This document shows, one piece after another, positions 1 to 8,130 of a DNA stretch of 9,242 nt (positions within the stretch are counted from its first letter, which is position 1; every line of letters begins with the position of its first letter). The notes below the pieces were generated by a model, which ran no database searches, was not told the origin of the DNA, and saw only the letters and a program-made list of their open reading frames with translations. The stretch is from Burkholderiales bacterium (lineage in GTDB: Bacteria; Pseudomonadota; Gammaproteobacteria; Burkholderiales; Usitatibacteraceae). Made by a program: the position numbers and the translations under genes. Location of the stretch: assembly GCA_014378085.1 (NCBI GenBank), contig JACMOJ010000366.1:1-9242 (forward strand), in the 5' to 3' direction.

Positions 1-329
1 ACCCCACCCTTACCAGACGCCACCGCAATGATGTTCTTGATATTTGGGTTGAGCTTTACCCCGCGCTGCGCACTATGCGACACGATGCGCGAATAGACGT
101 TCGCCGCAACGTGTTCGACACCTGCAATCTTCATCAGCCGGTCTACAACCTGCTTGCGGATAGCTTCAGTCAAACTTTTGCAGGGATACCCGAGCGCAAT
201 GTCGAGCGTAATCTTGCTAGCGTCAATAACAATGTTTTTGGCGGCCTTGCTTTCGACATAGTTTTGATCGGTTACCGGGTCGATTAATTCGCGCAGTGCA
301 TTAAGAATTTGTTCGTTGGTGATACTCAT
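1..329 (-). CDS. mrp: Mrp/ApbC Fe-S cluster carrier ATPase, 5' part (3' end outside window)
   Basis: Only the first 109 complete codons are inside the window; the gene continues past the left edge. Residues about 5-80 match the DUF59/MIP18-like N-terminal domain of Mrp/ApbC proteins. Residues 99-110 (NIIAVASGKGGV) are the start of the deviant Walker A P-loop (usually GKGGVGKS) of the MinD/Mrp ATPase family. Family members bind a [4Fe-4S] cluster at a dimer interface in the cytoplasm and pass it to apo-proteins. The catalytic core and the CxxC cluster ligands would lie outside the window, so they cannot be checked. The ATG at 329-327 is supported by an AAGGA ribosome-binding site at 340-336 (6 nt spacing). 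The gene is divergent from metG, an arrangement also known in E. coli. Confidence 0.93.
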   Translation of the reverse strand, partial: MSITNEQILNALRELIDPVTDQNYVESKAAKNIVIDASKITLDIALGYPCKSLTEAIRKQVVDRLMKIAGVEHVAANVYSRIVSHSAQRGVKLNPNIKNIIAVASGKGG

Positions 330-356
330 ATGTTTTCCTTGAAATCGTCACCCTAT

Positions 357-385
357 TTTATCGGCATTGACGCGCGCACAGTCGA
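357..385 (-). promoter_or_regulatory. Possible mrp promoter
   Basis: On the minus strand TCGACT (385-380) and GATAAA (362-357) are separated by 17 bp. Each matches the sigma70 -35/-10 consensus at four of six positions. A transcript would start about 20 nt before the ribosome-binding site of mrp. The placement is plausible but the match is weak. Confidence 0.3.
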
Positions 386-390
386 TGTAT

Positions 391-423
391 TTGGTATCTT
401 TACACAAGTGGGCTTGATACAAT
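391..423 (+). promoter_or_regulatory. metG: Weak candidate metG promoter
   Basis: TACAAT at 418-423 is a good -10 hexamer (five of six). The -35 side is poor: TTGGTA at 391-396 is 21 bp away and TTTACA at 399-404 only 13 bp away. If used, it would give a leader of about 170 nt before the metG ATG. That leader holds a small hairpin (485-490 paired with 497-502) and a pyrimidine-rich repeat, but no recognisable riboswitch. Confidence 0.2.
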
Positions 424-528
424 CATGAGCCAAAAACGACTCACCGGCGGGCCGTCGTTGCACGCGCAGACTTTTGCGGCTTAGCGATGCTGGTCGGCAT
501 CGACGCGCACAAGGCTTGCCCACCGTCC

Positions 529-560
529 GCACCTCCGTTTGCACCTCCGTTTGCACCTCC
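529..560 (+). repeat. 12-bp tandem repeat in the metG leader
   Basis: The unit GCACCTCCGTTT occurs twice in exact tandem (529-540, 541-552), followed by eight bases of a third copy (553-560). It lies 43 bp before the metG start codon in a purine-poor stretch. The unit length is a multiple of three, so it stays open in all plus frames and makes spurious open frames here. Confidence 0.9.
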
Positions 561-602
561 CCCCATACCTCCATCCCTCCGCGATCTGACTACCCCACGC
601 AC

Positions 603-2756
603 ATGCAACGAAAACTGTTTGTCACCACCGCTCTCCCCTATGCCAACGGCGGGTTCCATATCGGCCACATGATGGAATACATCCAAGCGGATATTTGGGT
701 AAGATTTCAGCGCATGCAGGGGCACCAAGTTCACTTTGTGTGTGCGGACGACACACACGGCGCGCCGATTATGTTGAACGCTGAAAAGCAGGGCATCACG
801 CCTGAGGCACTGGTGGCAAAGGTCGCGGCCGAGCACATCGCGCAGTGGCCCCAATTTCACATTAGCTTTGATTTCTGGCATTCCACCCACTCGCCAGAAA
901 ATATTGAGCTTGCACAGTCGATTTACAAGAAGTTGAAGGCCAATAAACTCATCGTTTCGCGCGAGATCGAGCAGTTCTTTGACCCCGTCAAGCAAATGTT
1001 TCTGGCGGACCGCTTTATTAAGGGTGAGTGCCCAAAATGCAGTGCAAAAGACCAGAATGGCGACTCGTGCGAGGTGTGCGGAGCGGTCTATTCGCCGGCG
1101 GAGTTGAAGAAACCGTATTCCGCACTTACCGGTGCTACCCCCGTTTTGAAAAAATCAGAACACCTTTTCTTTAAATTATCCGACAAGCGCTGCTTCACGT
1201 TTTTACAGAAGTGGGTTGAAGAGACGCCGTTGCAATCAGAGGTAAAAAACAAGCTTGCTGAGTGGCTTGCGGTTGATCCAGAAACAGGCGTGAGAAATCT
1301 GAACGACTGGGACATCTCTCGAGATGCACCTTACTTCGGCATCGAAATTCCGGACGCGCCGGGCAAGTTCTTTTACGTTTGGCTCGACGCGCCGGTCGGT
1401 TATCTTGCCAGCCTGAAGGCCTACTTTGCCGCTGGCGGTGCAAAGGCCAACGGTGAACCGCGCAACTTCGACACTTTCCTGGCTGACGATAGCGTCGAGC
1501 AGTACCACTTCATTGGCAAAGACATCGTCTATTTTCACACCTTGTTCTGGCCGGCGATGTTGCACTTCGCCGGGCGCAAAGAACCGAACAATGTGTTTGT
1601 TCATGGATTCTTGCAGGTCACCGGCGAAAAACTTTCTAAGTCACGCGGGTTCGGCCCAACCCCAACAACGTATCTTGCCCTCCAGCTCAACACAGAGTGG
1701 TTACGTTATTACATCGCCGCCAAGTTAAATGACCGCGTAGAGGATTTGGACTTTAATCCGGATGACTTTCTCGCCCGTGTCAACGCCGACCTCATCGGCA
1801 AATACATCAACATCGCCAGTCGTGCTGCGGGCTTCCTACATAAGAAGTTTGATGGGCGACTGCGCAAGGTTGACGCCAAACATCCGGTGCTGGCGGCAAT
1901 CGTCGGCGCCTCCGATGAGATTGCGGCACTCTACGATGGGCGCGAGTTCGGCAAAGCAGTACGGCGCATTATGGAACTTGCAGATGTCGTGAACGGTTTT
2001 GTTGACAGCGAAAAACCCTGGGAACTCGCGAAGAGTGATGCCAATAACGACGCACTGCACAAGTCATGTTCCATTGTCATCAACGCGTTTCATTTGCTAA
2101 CGGCCTATCTTGCACCGATTCTGCCAAAGCTCGCGATTGACGCTGCTGCATTTCTCGACATAAAAGGTTATGATTGGTCTGACACAACTCGGCTACTCCC
2201 GGCCGATCACAGGATCAAACCGTACAAGCACTTGATGTCGCGCATCGACCCCAAACAAATCGACGCTCTGCTGGACGCGCCCAAAGATAGCGCCAGCGAT
2301 GCCACACCGGCTGCGAGCAAATCGAATACTAAGTCTTCTCCGGCGCCAGCCAACGATGAGGCACTGCAGCCAACCGAGTTCGCACTGCAACCGGTGGAAG
2401 CACCAAAGCCAATTGTCATACAGCCAGTGGCAGAGACGATTTCAATTGATGACTTTGATCGTATCGATCTGCGTGTTGCGAAAATTCTGGATGCCGAATA
2501 CGTCGCCGAAGCGGATAAGCTGCTGCGGCTGACGCTTGATCTAGGCATCGAGCAGCGTCAGGTGTTTGCCGGTATTCGTTCTGCTTACAATCCCAAACAA
2601 CTCGTCGGCCGATTGACCGTGATGGTGGCAAATCTGGCACCGCGAAAAATGCGCTTTGGTGAATCGCAAGGCATGGTGTTGGCGGCAGGCGATGGAACGA
2701 GCATCTATTTGCTCGCCCCTGATTCCGGCGCGGTACCGGGAATGCGCATCAAATGA
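603..2756 (+). CDS. metG: Methionyl-tRNA synthetase (dimeric, with C-terminal tRNA-binding domain)
   Basis: A 717-residue class I aminoacyl-tRNA synthetase that charges tRNA-Met using ATP in the cytoplasm. The HIGH signature is exact at residues 19-22, and the KMSKS loop is KLSKS at 343-347. Four zinc-ligand cysteines sit at C143, C146, C156 and C159, two residues off the known E. coli MetG positions. The anticodon-binding helical domain follows. A Pro/Ala/Ser-rich linker (about residues 560-612) leads to an OB-fold Trbp111-like domain (about 613-717) that aids dimerisation and tRNA binding. Length is typical of the long proteobacterial form. The ATG at 603 is chosen because family homology starts at once ([11 protein letters not shown]). 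The frame is open upstream to a TTG at 474, but that extension is repeat-derived. No clear Shine-Dalgarno sequence precedes 603. The stop overlaps the next gene as ATGA. Confidence 0.97.
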   Translation: MQRKLFVTTALPYANGGFHIGHMMEYIQADIWVRFQRMQGHQVHFVCADDTHGAPIMLNAEKQGITPEALVAKVAAEHIAQWPQFHISFDFWHSTHSPENIELAQSIYKKLKANKLIVSREIEQFFDPVKQMFLADRFIKGECPKCSAKDQNGDSCEVCGAVYSPAELKKPYSALTGATPVLKKSEHLFFKLSDKRCFTFLQKWVEETPLQSEVKNKLAEWLAVDPETGVRNLNDWDISRDAPYFGIEIPDAPGKFFYVWLDAPVGYLASLKAYFAAGGAKANGEPRNFDTFLADDSVEQYHFIGKDIVYFHTLFWPAMLHFAGRKEPNNVFVHGFLQVTGEKLSKSRGFGPTPTTYLALQLNTEWLRYYIAAKLNDRVEDLDFNPDDFLARVNADLIGKYINIASRAAGFLHKKFDGRLRKVDAKHPVLAAIVGASDEIAALYDGREFGKAVRRIMELADVVNGFVDSEKPWELAKSDANNDALHKSCSIVINAFHLLTAYLAPILPKLAIDAAAFLDIKGYDWSDTTRLLPADHRIKPYKHLMSRIDPKQIDALLDAPKDSASDATPAASKSNTKSSPAPANDEALQPTEFALQPVEAPKPIVIQPVAETISIDDFDRIDLRVAKILDAEYVAEADKLLRLTLDLGIEQRQVFAGIRSAYNPKQLVGRLTVMVANLAPRKMRFGESQGMVLAAGDGTSIYLLAPDSGAVPGMRIK

Positions 2757-3181
2757 CGACTGCTGGCGACGCGCCATTAACGTCGCCTCTGCTACCGCCG
2801 GCTCCCTCTACGACCGGTGTTTCACTGGCAAAACCCCAGTTTTCGACATCACGTGAGGCTCTCGATGCCGAAGTACGCCTCGACACATTTCGCGCTTCCG
2901 GCCCAGGTGGCCAGCACGTCAACAAAACTAACTCCGCAATTCGTCTAACCCATCTTCCTTCGGGTGTCGTGGTGATCGCGCAGGACTCGCCATCGCAGTT
3001 TCGCAATAAAGAAATCGCGTTTCTGCGCTTGATTGAGAAGTTGAAACGTCTCAACCATGTTCCGAAGAAGCGCCTCGCGACTAAACCAACCCGCGCCTCC
3101 AAGGAGCGGCGCATCGGCGCGAAGAAGACCCGTGCCGAGGTCAAGACAACCCGTAGTAAAAAGATCAAGGCAGACGAATGA
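2753..3181 (+). CDS. Small GGQ peptide chain release factor-like protein (probable ribosome rescue)
   Basis: 142 residues. The GGQ motif is at residues 52-54 inside [13 protein letters not shown], the loop that release factors place in the peptidyl transferase centre to hydrolyse peptidyl-tRNA. The segment after it (THLPSGVVV) has the short RF1/RF2/PrfH-like form and lacks the insertion of classical ArfB (YaeJ). Residues about 100-139 form a Lys/Arg-rich tail (including TRASKERR) like the ArfB tail that enters the empty mRNA channel. There is no stop-codon recognition domain. By family knowledge this suggests codon-independent hydrolysis on stalled ribosomes, but the substrate is inferred. 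Residues 1-30 are Pro/Ser/Thr-rich and poorly conserved in appearance. The start overlaps the metG stop and the stop overlaps the acylphosphatase start, both as ATGA, implying translational coupling. Confidence 0.88.
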   Translation: MTTAGDAPLTSPLLPPAPSTTGVSLAKPQFSTSREALDAEVRLDTFRASGPGGQHVNKTNSAIRLTHLPSGVVVIAQDSPSQFRNKEIAFLRLIEKLKRLNHVPKKRLATKPTRASKERRIGAKKTRAEVKTTRSKKIKADE

Positions 3182-3462
3182 ACGTCATTTCTGTCCAGAT
3201 GCTCATTACCGGGCGAGTGCAGGGCGTCGGCTTTCGCGAGTCTATGCGGCTAGTCGCGCAGGCGCTCGACGTAACCGGTTGGGTGCGAAACTTGGCCGAC
3301 GCGAGTGTCGAGGCGGTGATACAGGGCGACGAAGCGGCCGTTGATCGTTTGGTGGGGTGGTGCCACAATGGCCCGCCGGGCGCAAACGTGCGCTTTGTCG
3401 ACGCAAAACTAATTGAAACCAGTCAAATCTACATTGCATTTTCGAGACTTCCAGATGCCTAG
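3178..3462 (+). CDS. acyP: Acylphosphatase
   Basis: A 94-residue cytoplasmic enzyme that hydrolyses carboxyl-phosphate bonds such as those of acetyl phosphate or carbamoyl phosphate. The signature GRVQGVGFR covers residues 12-20 and ends in the phosphate-binding arginine R20. The catalytic asparagine is N38 in GWVRNL. Length is normal for the family (about 90-100). The second signature normally reads D-G-S/T-VEA, whereas here it is D-A-S-VEA, a mild deviation. It is the last gene of the ATGA-linked run after metG and the release-factor-like gene. Its physiological substrate cannot be deduced from context. Confidence 0.95.
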   Translation: MNVISVQMLITGRVQGVGFRESMRLVAQALDVTGWVRNLADASVEAVIQGDEAAVDRLVGWCHNGPPGANVRFVDAKLIETSQIYIAFSRLPDA

Positions 3463-3482
3463 CGTCGAATTAAGCCGCCCAT

Positions 3483-3496
3483 CGTTGTGCACAACG
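3483..3496. repeat. Perfect 14-bp palindrome
   Basis: CGTTGTG followed directly by its reverse complement CACAACG, with no spacer. It lies 20 bp after the acyP stop and about 105 bp before the cyclase start. It could be an operator for a dimeric regulator. It is a poor RNA hairpin because it has no loop. Confidence 0.6.
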
Positions 3497-3503
3497 CCGT
3501 GAA

Positions 3504-3540
3504 TGCCGCTGCCACGGGATTTCCCTAGGCGACGGCGGCA
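3504..3540 (+). terminator. Long hairpin downstream of acyP, possible terminator or leader structure
   Basis: Bases 3504-3511 (TGCCGCTG) pair with 3533-3540 (CGGCGGCA), including one G-U pair. The stem continues after a three-base bulge with 3512-3513/3528-3529 and GGG/CCC (3516-3518/3523-3525) around an ATTT loop. There is no T-tract directly after it, so a classic intrinsic terminator is not supported. Confidence 0.35.
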
Positions 3541-3556
3541 CCGAAATAGCGCAGAA

Positions 3557-3587
3557 TTGAATTTCTCAACTTAACGTTTAAAAGTAT
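3557..3587 (+). promoter_or_regulatory. Weak AT-rich promoter candidate before the cyclase gene
   Basis: TTGAAT at 3557-3562 could be a -35 element (four of six). The region 3577-3590 is AT-rich, with TTAAAA at 3578-3583 or AAGTAT at 3582-3587 as possible -10 hexamers. Spacings of 15 and 19 bp are not ideal. Transcripts from here would have a very short leader before the ATG at 3602. Confidence 0.2.
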
Positions 3588-3601
3588 TTTTTCACGGCCC
3601 G

Positions 3602-4684
3602 ATGAAGTCGCATTCCATCCCTAAGACAATTAGCCGCATTCGCAAGATAGTTCTGCACGAGACGGGGCAAGATTTGTCGCGGCATGCGCTTCGTGAAATC
3701 GAAGCAGAATTAGTGGCGACCGACATTCATAAACCCGTCGAGGAGCATTCTGACTTCCAAGCGCGCGAGGTAACCATCCTGCTCGCAGACTTGCGCGGTT
3801 TTACCGCCATTGCAGCAGAGTTCCCGGCCGGAACCGTCATCCAAATGTTGAATCCCGTGCTGATTCGCATGAGCGAGATCATCGTCAAACACGGCGGAAC
3901 CATCGACAAGTTTATGGGCGACGCCATTATGGTGTTGTTTGGCGCACTCACCAAACGCGATGACGACGTGGCGCGTGCGCTTGCATGCGCAGTTGAGATG
4001 CAAACCAAAATGCACCAGCTCAACGAAGCACACCGCGAGCAGAACCTTCCCGAGTTGTATCTGGGTATTGGCATCAACACAGGCGAAGTGCTCGCGGGTG
4101 TGCTCGGTTCCGAAGTGTATTCCGAATACACCGTGATTGGTGATGAGGTGAATCTGGCCTCGCGCATCGAAGCGTTTAGCCTGCGCGGTCAAGTATTGAT
4201 CAGCGCGAGCACATATGATCGATGCCGTGACTTCGTCGAGGTTGCTGACCCCATGACGGTGCACGTGAAGGGAAAATCGCAAACCGTAAATGTGTACGAA
4301 GTCTTGTCGATCCCAACAAAAGGCCTGCGCGTGCCACGCCAAGAAATCCGCCGCAGTCACCGCGTCGAAGTACGCCTGCCGTTTACTTATCAGCTGATTC
4401 GGGGCGGCATTGTGGTGCCCGAGTTGCTGCGCGGTGTGATCCGTGACATCGGTTATCACGGCGTGCTCGTTGAGTTAGAGTCCCCGCAAATGCCAATGAC
4501 GGAACTTAAGATCTCAGTCGAGCTCACTCATGTTTCCTACTTGGCCGAGAACATTTACGGCAAAGTTGTGAATCAGAAAGCGCGCGATGGGCAGATGTTA
4601 ACGGGCGTCGAGTTCACCTCGGTGCCGGCGTCGGTCAACGCCAAAGTACAACTATTGGTGCAGCTGCTATTGTTCTCAGATTAG
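3602..4684 (+). CDS. Class III adenylate/guanylate cyclase fused to a C-terminal PilZ-like domain
   Basis: 360 residues, no signal peptide or membrane segment, so probably cytoplasmic. Residues 1-50 are a short charged helical lead. Residues about 52-235 are a class III cyclase catalytic domain. The two metal-binding aspartates are D63 (LADLRGFT) and D107 (DKFMGDAIMVLFG). K103 and T177 (EYTVIGDEVN) fit the substrate-specifying Lys/Thr pair of bacterial class IIIb adenylate cyclases. N184 and R188 in VNLASR are the transition-state residues. The catalytic set is complete, so ATP to cAMP is the likely reaction. Residues about 248-355 resemble PilZ: an arginine cluster RRSHR at 250-254 gives RxxxR, and DIGYHG at 282-287 resembles D/NxSxxG with Gly in place of Ser. 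PilZ domains usually bind cyclic-di-GMP. No Shine-Dalgarno sequence is evident before 3602. Confidence 0.9.
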   Translation: MKSHSIPKTISRIRKIVLHETGQDLSRHALREIEAELVATDIHKPVEEHSDFQAREVTILLADLRGFTAIAAEFPAGTVIQMLNPVLIRMSEIIVKHGGTIDKFMGDAIMVLFGALTKRDDDVARALACAVEMQTKMHQLNEAHREQNLPELYLGIGINTGEVLAGVLGSEVYSEYTVIGDEVNLASRIEAFSLRGQVLISASTYDRCRDFVEVADPMTVHVKGKSQTVNVYEVLSIPTKGLRVPRQEIRRSHRVEVRLPFTYQLIRGGIVVPELLRGVIRDIGYHGVLVELESPQMPMTELKISVELTHVSYLAENIYGKVVNQKARDGQMLTGVEFTSVPASVNAKVQLLVQLLLFSD

Positions 4685-4690
4685 CAAAGT

Positions 4691-4740
4691 CGCCTGTTGG
4701 CGGGTATTTTCAGGCGCTTTTGCCGCAAGATGCCCGCCAA
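4691..4740. terminator. Two overlapping hairpins between convergent genes, probable terminator
   Basis: Hairpin A pairs CGCCTG (4691-4696) with CAGGCG (4711-4716), and CTTTT follows on the plus strand. Hairpin B pairs TTGGCGGG (4697-4704) with CCCGCCAA (4733-4740). They share the strand between them, so only one can form fully at a time. The position between the stops of the cyclase gene (plus) and DUF952 gene (minus) fits a bidirectional terminator. The T-run is short. Confidence 0.5.
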
Positions 4741-4750
4741 TACTAGACTT

Positions 4751-5104
4751 CTATTCGGTTCGCCCAAACGTTTGTAGCGCAGTCGGCAAACACCAAACGC
4801 GGTCGGCGTTCCGCGAGAGTGTATGCACTGCTTGCACCGCAGAGAGTGCTATTGGAGCATAAACATGCGGAAACGTACCGCCACCGGAAAGATCCTCGCG
4901 CACGAGGGTCACGCCCAGCTGGGCATCATCGATTTCCAGCAGTCGCAGCGACACGGCGGACGCAAAGTACTTGTTTGCGGTACGCAAAATTTGCGCGTAC
5001 TCAGAGCAGTGGATAAAACCCTCCGCCGCGAGGTCGGGGCTTGCGAAGTGGCCCTGCTGCTGCGCGCGCTGCCAATCCTCTGGGGTCGTGATTCTGTAAA
5101 TCAT
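4751..5104 (-). CDS. DUF952 family protein
   Basis: 117 residues. The start IYRITTPEDWQRA, the core SPDLAAEGFIHCSE and the later TFPHVYAPIAL match the pattern of DUF952 proteins (I-Y-x-I, EGFIHCS, FPHVYGPL), and length is typical. The biochemical role is not established; as I recall, the family has been linked to the ADP-ribosyltransferase fold, which I cannot test here. No signal peptide or membrane segment. The ATG at 5104-5102 has an AAGGG at 5119-5115, ten bases upstream. It is co-directional with phaM, 109 bp downstream with a repeat array between, and may be the last gene of the phaZ-phaM transcript. Confidence 0.85.
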   Translation of the reverse strand: MIYRITTPEDWQRAQQQGHFASPDLAAEGFIHCSEYAQILRTANKYFASAVSLRLLEIDDAQLGVTLVREDLSGGGTFPHVYAPIALSAVQAVHTLSRNADRVWCLPTALQTFGRTE

Positions 5105-5149
5105 GATCCAAATGCCCTTCGCTTAGCCATAATTTTGCCAGGCGAGCGC

Positions 5150-5221
5150 AACAGCGGGAACAGCGGGAACAGCGGGAACAGCGGGAACAGCGGCAACAGC
5201 GGCACTAGCGGCACTAGCGCT
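5150..5221. repeat. 9-bp tandem repeat, eight units, between phaM and the DUF952 gene
   Basis: Plus-strand units are AACAGCGGG four times (5150-5185), AACAGCGGC twice (5186-5203), then ACTAGCGGC (5204-5212) and ACTAGCGCT (5213-5221). Variation increases toward phaM, whose TAG stop (5216-5214) lies in the last unit. A second TAG occurs in the same frame in the next unit (5207-5205). The 9-bp unit keeps all frames in phase, so copy-number change would alter spacing but not frame. Confidence 0.95.
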
Positions 5222-5699
5222 TCTTCGCACTGCCGCGTTTGGGCCGGGATGTTGAATCAGCTTTTGCCTTTGCGCCAGAAGATTTTTCGGTGTCGCCCGG
5301 CATCGTTTGTGTCATCCAATTAGTCGGATTAAATGCGGCGGCATATTTCGCCATTTCTTCTTGCGAAAACGCGTTACCGGCAGATTCACGCGCGGCACCC
5401 ATCTGGCGGAGCGCATCACGTTGATACTGCATCGCCTTGATGGAGAGTTCAACCGCAGTCGCCTGACCGCTCAACCACATGTGAATCACTTCAAATTCAC
5501 GAATCTTTTTTTCGAGTTCGTCTGGGTCCATCGCCGGAATGCCAGGTATGCCAAATCCAAATGCCGCCCCGGGATTAGCAGCGAACCCGGGCATGTTGGA
5601 CCTACCAAAACCGGCACCAACGGGTGAGCCGCCCGTCATCGCACGCAATAACTCGAAGTAGTCAGGCAGCGGCGGGTTTGGTTTGGACGCATCCGCCAT
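5214..5699 (-). CDS. phaM: PhaM-family PHB granule-associated protein
   Basis: 161 residues. Residues 22-56 are Gly/Pro/Ala/Phe-rich. Residues 57-101 (starting MDPDELEKKI) form an amphipathic helical segment matching the conserved DP-EL-KRI core of PhaM-type proteins. Residues 138-161 are a Lys/Arg/Ser/Ala tail ending SAKKR. In Ralstonia eutropha PhaM binds PHB granules, DNA and PHB synthase, helping activate synthase and partition granules. This protein is much shorter than R. eutropha PhaM (about 263 residues, from memory), mainly in the basic tail, so DNA binding is less certain. Its ATG (5699-5697) directly follows the phaZ stop (TAGATG) with no good ribosome-binding site. Translation therefore probably depends on coupling to phaZ. 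Adjacency to phaZ supports the PHB assignment. Confidence 0.82.
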   Translation of the reverse strand: MADASKPNPPLPDYFELLRAMTGGSPVGAGFGRSNMPGFAANPGAAFGFGIPGIPAMDPDELEKKIREFEVIHMWLSGQATAVELSIKAMQYQRDALRQMGAARESAGNAFSQEEMAKYAAAFNPTNWMTQTMPGDTEKSSGAKAKADSTSRPKRGSAKKR

Positions 5700-6932
<1,233 letters not shown>

Positions 6933-7037
6933 CGACTCTTCTCCTGAACACCCGCACCCGCCACCAACGAATCAGACCATTCTGCGCCGCCGACACGATA
7001 TCGCCAGTCGGATAAACACGTAAAAACGGCTGCAATT

Positions 7038-7074
7038 GTGACGCTGTCACGATTCTACTGCGCTGCAACATAAA
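7038..7074 (-). promoter_or_regulatory. Candidate phaZ promoter with operator-like dyad
   Basis: On the minus strand TAGAAT (7057-7052) matches the -10 consensus at five of six positions. The -35 side is poor, a T-rich stretch around 7080-7070. Immediately downstream, 7038-7050 is a 13-bp dyad, GTGAC-GCT-GTCAC, which would cover the transcription start. This arrangement suits repression by a dimeric regulator, but no regulator can be named. The predicted leader is about 110 nt. Confidence 0.33.
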
Positions 7075-7164
7075 AAACACACGGTCTGCGAGTAACCACT
7101 TCTACTGCATATTCAACCTAGCAGCTGTATCCTTTGCCAAATACGGCCATTTTTCAGGGTTTTC

Positions 7165-8130
7165 ATGATTTCCGTCCCCATCAAAACTGACTTTTATGCA
7201 CCCATCGAGGCATACCAAACCGCCAGAATGGCGCTCGACAGCGTGCATACGATGCATTACGAACAATCTGGCAACCCGAATGGCGTGCCGGTGCTGTTCC
7301 TGCACGGCGGGCCGGGGGCTGGCGCCTCGGCGTCTCACCGCCAGTTCTTTGACCCGGCGTTCTACCGCATCGTCATCTTTGATCAGCGCGGCGCGGGTCG
7401 CTCAACCCCGCTCGGGGAGCTCGTCGACAACACCACTCCCCTGCTGATTAGCGATATCGAGCGCTTGCGCGAAAAACTGGGGATTACCCGTTGGGTAGTG
7501 TTTGGCGGTTCTTGGGGATCGACACTCGCCCTGGCCTATGCCGAATATCATCCCAACCGCGTGATGGCGCTGGTGCTGCGGGGAATTTTTCTCTGCCGTC
7601 AATCTGAAATTGATTGGTTTTTGTATGGCCTTCAAAATATTTTTCCCGAGGCATGGCGAAAATTTGCCGGTCACCTTCCCCCACACGAGCGCGGCAACAT
7701 CTTGAAGGCCTATTACGCCTTGATAACCGACCCCGATCCGGCGATTCACATTCCCGCTGCGCGGGCTTGGAGTATCTACGAAGGCTCGTGTTCCAGTCTG
7801 ATTCCCAACGAAATGATGGTGGCGAACTTTGGTTCGGATCGTGTCTCGCTAGGACTTGCGAGAATGGAATCGCATTACTTCATGAACAACATTTTTCTGC
7901 CTGATAACTTCCTACTTGAGACCATCGGTCGAATTCGCCACATCCCCACCACCATCGTCCAAGGCCGCTACGACGTCGTTTGCCCAATTGTGTCTGCAGA
8001 TGATCTGGCGCGGGCATTTCCAGAGGCCGAGTACCACATCATCAACGACGCGGGACACTCGGCGTTCGAACCGGGGACGCGGGCAAAGTTGATCGAAACG
8101 ATGGAGCGTTTGAAGTCGCGACTCGGTTAA
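7165..8130 (+). CDS. pip: Proline iminopeptidase (prolyl aminopeptidase)
   Basis: 321-residue alpha/beta hydrolase, peptidase family S33, that removes N-terminal proline from peptides in the cytoplasm. HGGP at 47-50 provides the oxyanion-hole region. The nucleophile is S116 in GGSWGS (114-119), the acid D270 in GRYDVVCP, and the base H298 in AGHSAFEPG. The DQRGAGRS segment at 73-80 is typical of the family. Length is normal (about 310-325). The ATG at 7165 has a CAGGG at 7155-7159, five bases upstream. The gene is divergent from phaZ and ends 11 bp from the convergent lipoprotein gene. Nothing ties it functionally to its neighbours. Confidence 0.95.
   Translation: MISVPIKTDFYAPIEAYQTARMALDSVHTMHYEQSGNPNGVPVLFLHGGPGAGASASHRQFFDPAFYRIVIFDQRGAGRSTPLGELVDNTTPLLISDIERLREKLGITRWVVFGGSWGSTLALAYAEYHPNRVMALVLRGIFLCRQSEIDWFLYGLQNIFPEAWRKFAGHLPPHERGNILKAYYALITDPDPAIHIPAARAWSIYEGSCSSLIPNEMMVANFGSDRVSLGLARMESHYFMNNIFLPDNFLLETIGRIRHIPTTIVQGRYDVVCPIVSADDLARAFPEAEYHIINDAGHSAFEPGTRAKLIETMERLKSRLG

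Noticed and set aside
474..602. In-frame upstream extension of metG from a TTG
   Set aside because: It would add 43 residues made partly of the 12-bp repeat, with no resemblance to MetG. Homology begins right at the ATG at 603.
330..602. Riboswitch or T-box in the metG leader
   Set aside because: No T-box-like motif, S-box pattern or antiterminator pair was seen. Only a 6-bp hairpin and a tandem repeat are present.
3710..4459. Long minus-strand open frame of 249 codons
   Set aside because: It lies wholly inside the cyclase gene, has no recognisable domain (many His/Gln/Cys residues typical of antisense translation) and no ribosome-binding site.
4823..5323. Plus-strand open frame with Asn-Ser-Gly repeats
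   Set aside because: It is antisense to DUF952 and phaM, and the repeats are just the 9-bp array read in one frame.
7037..7050. CRP/Vfr site before phaZ
   Set aside because: TGTGA and TCAC are present, but the spacer is five bases, not the six of the consensus, and the flanking A is missing. The dyad is better treated as an unknown operator.
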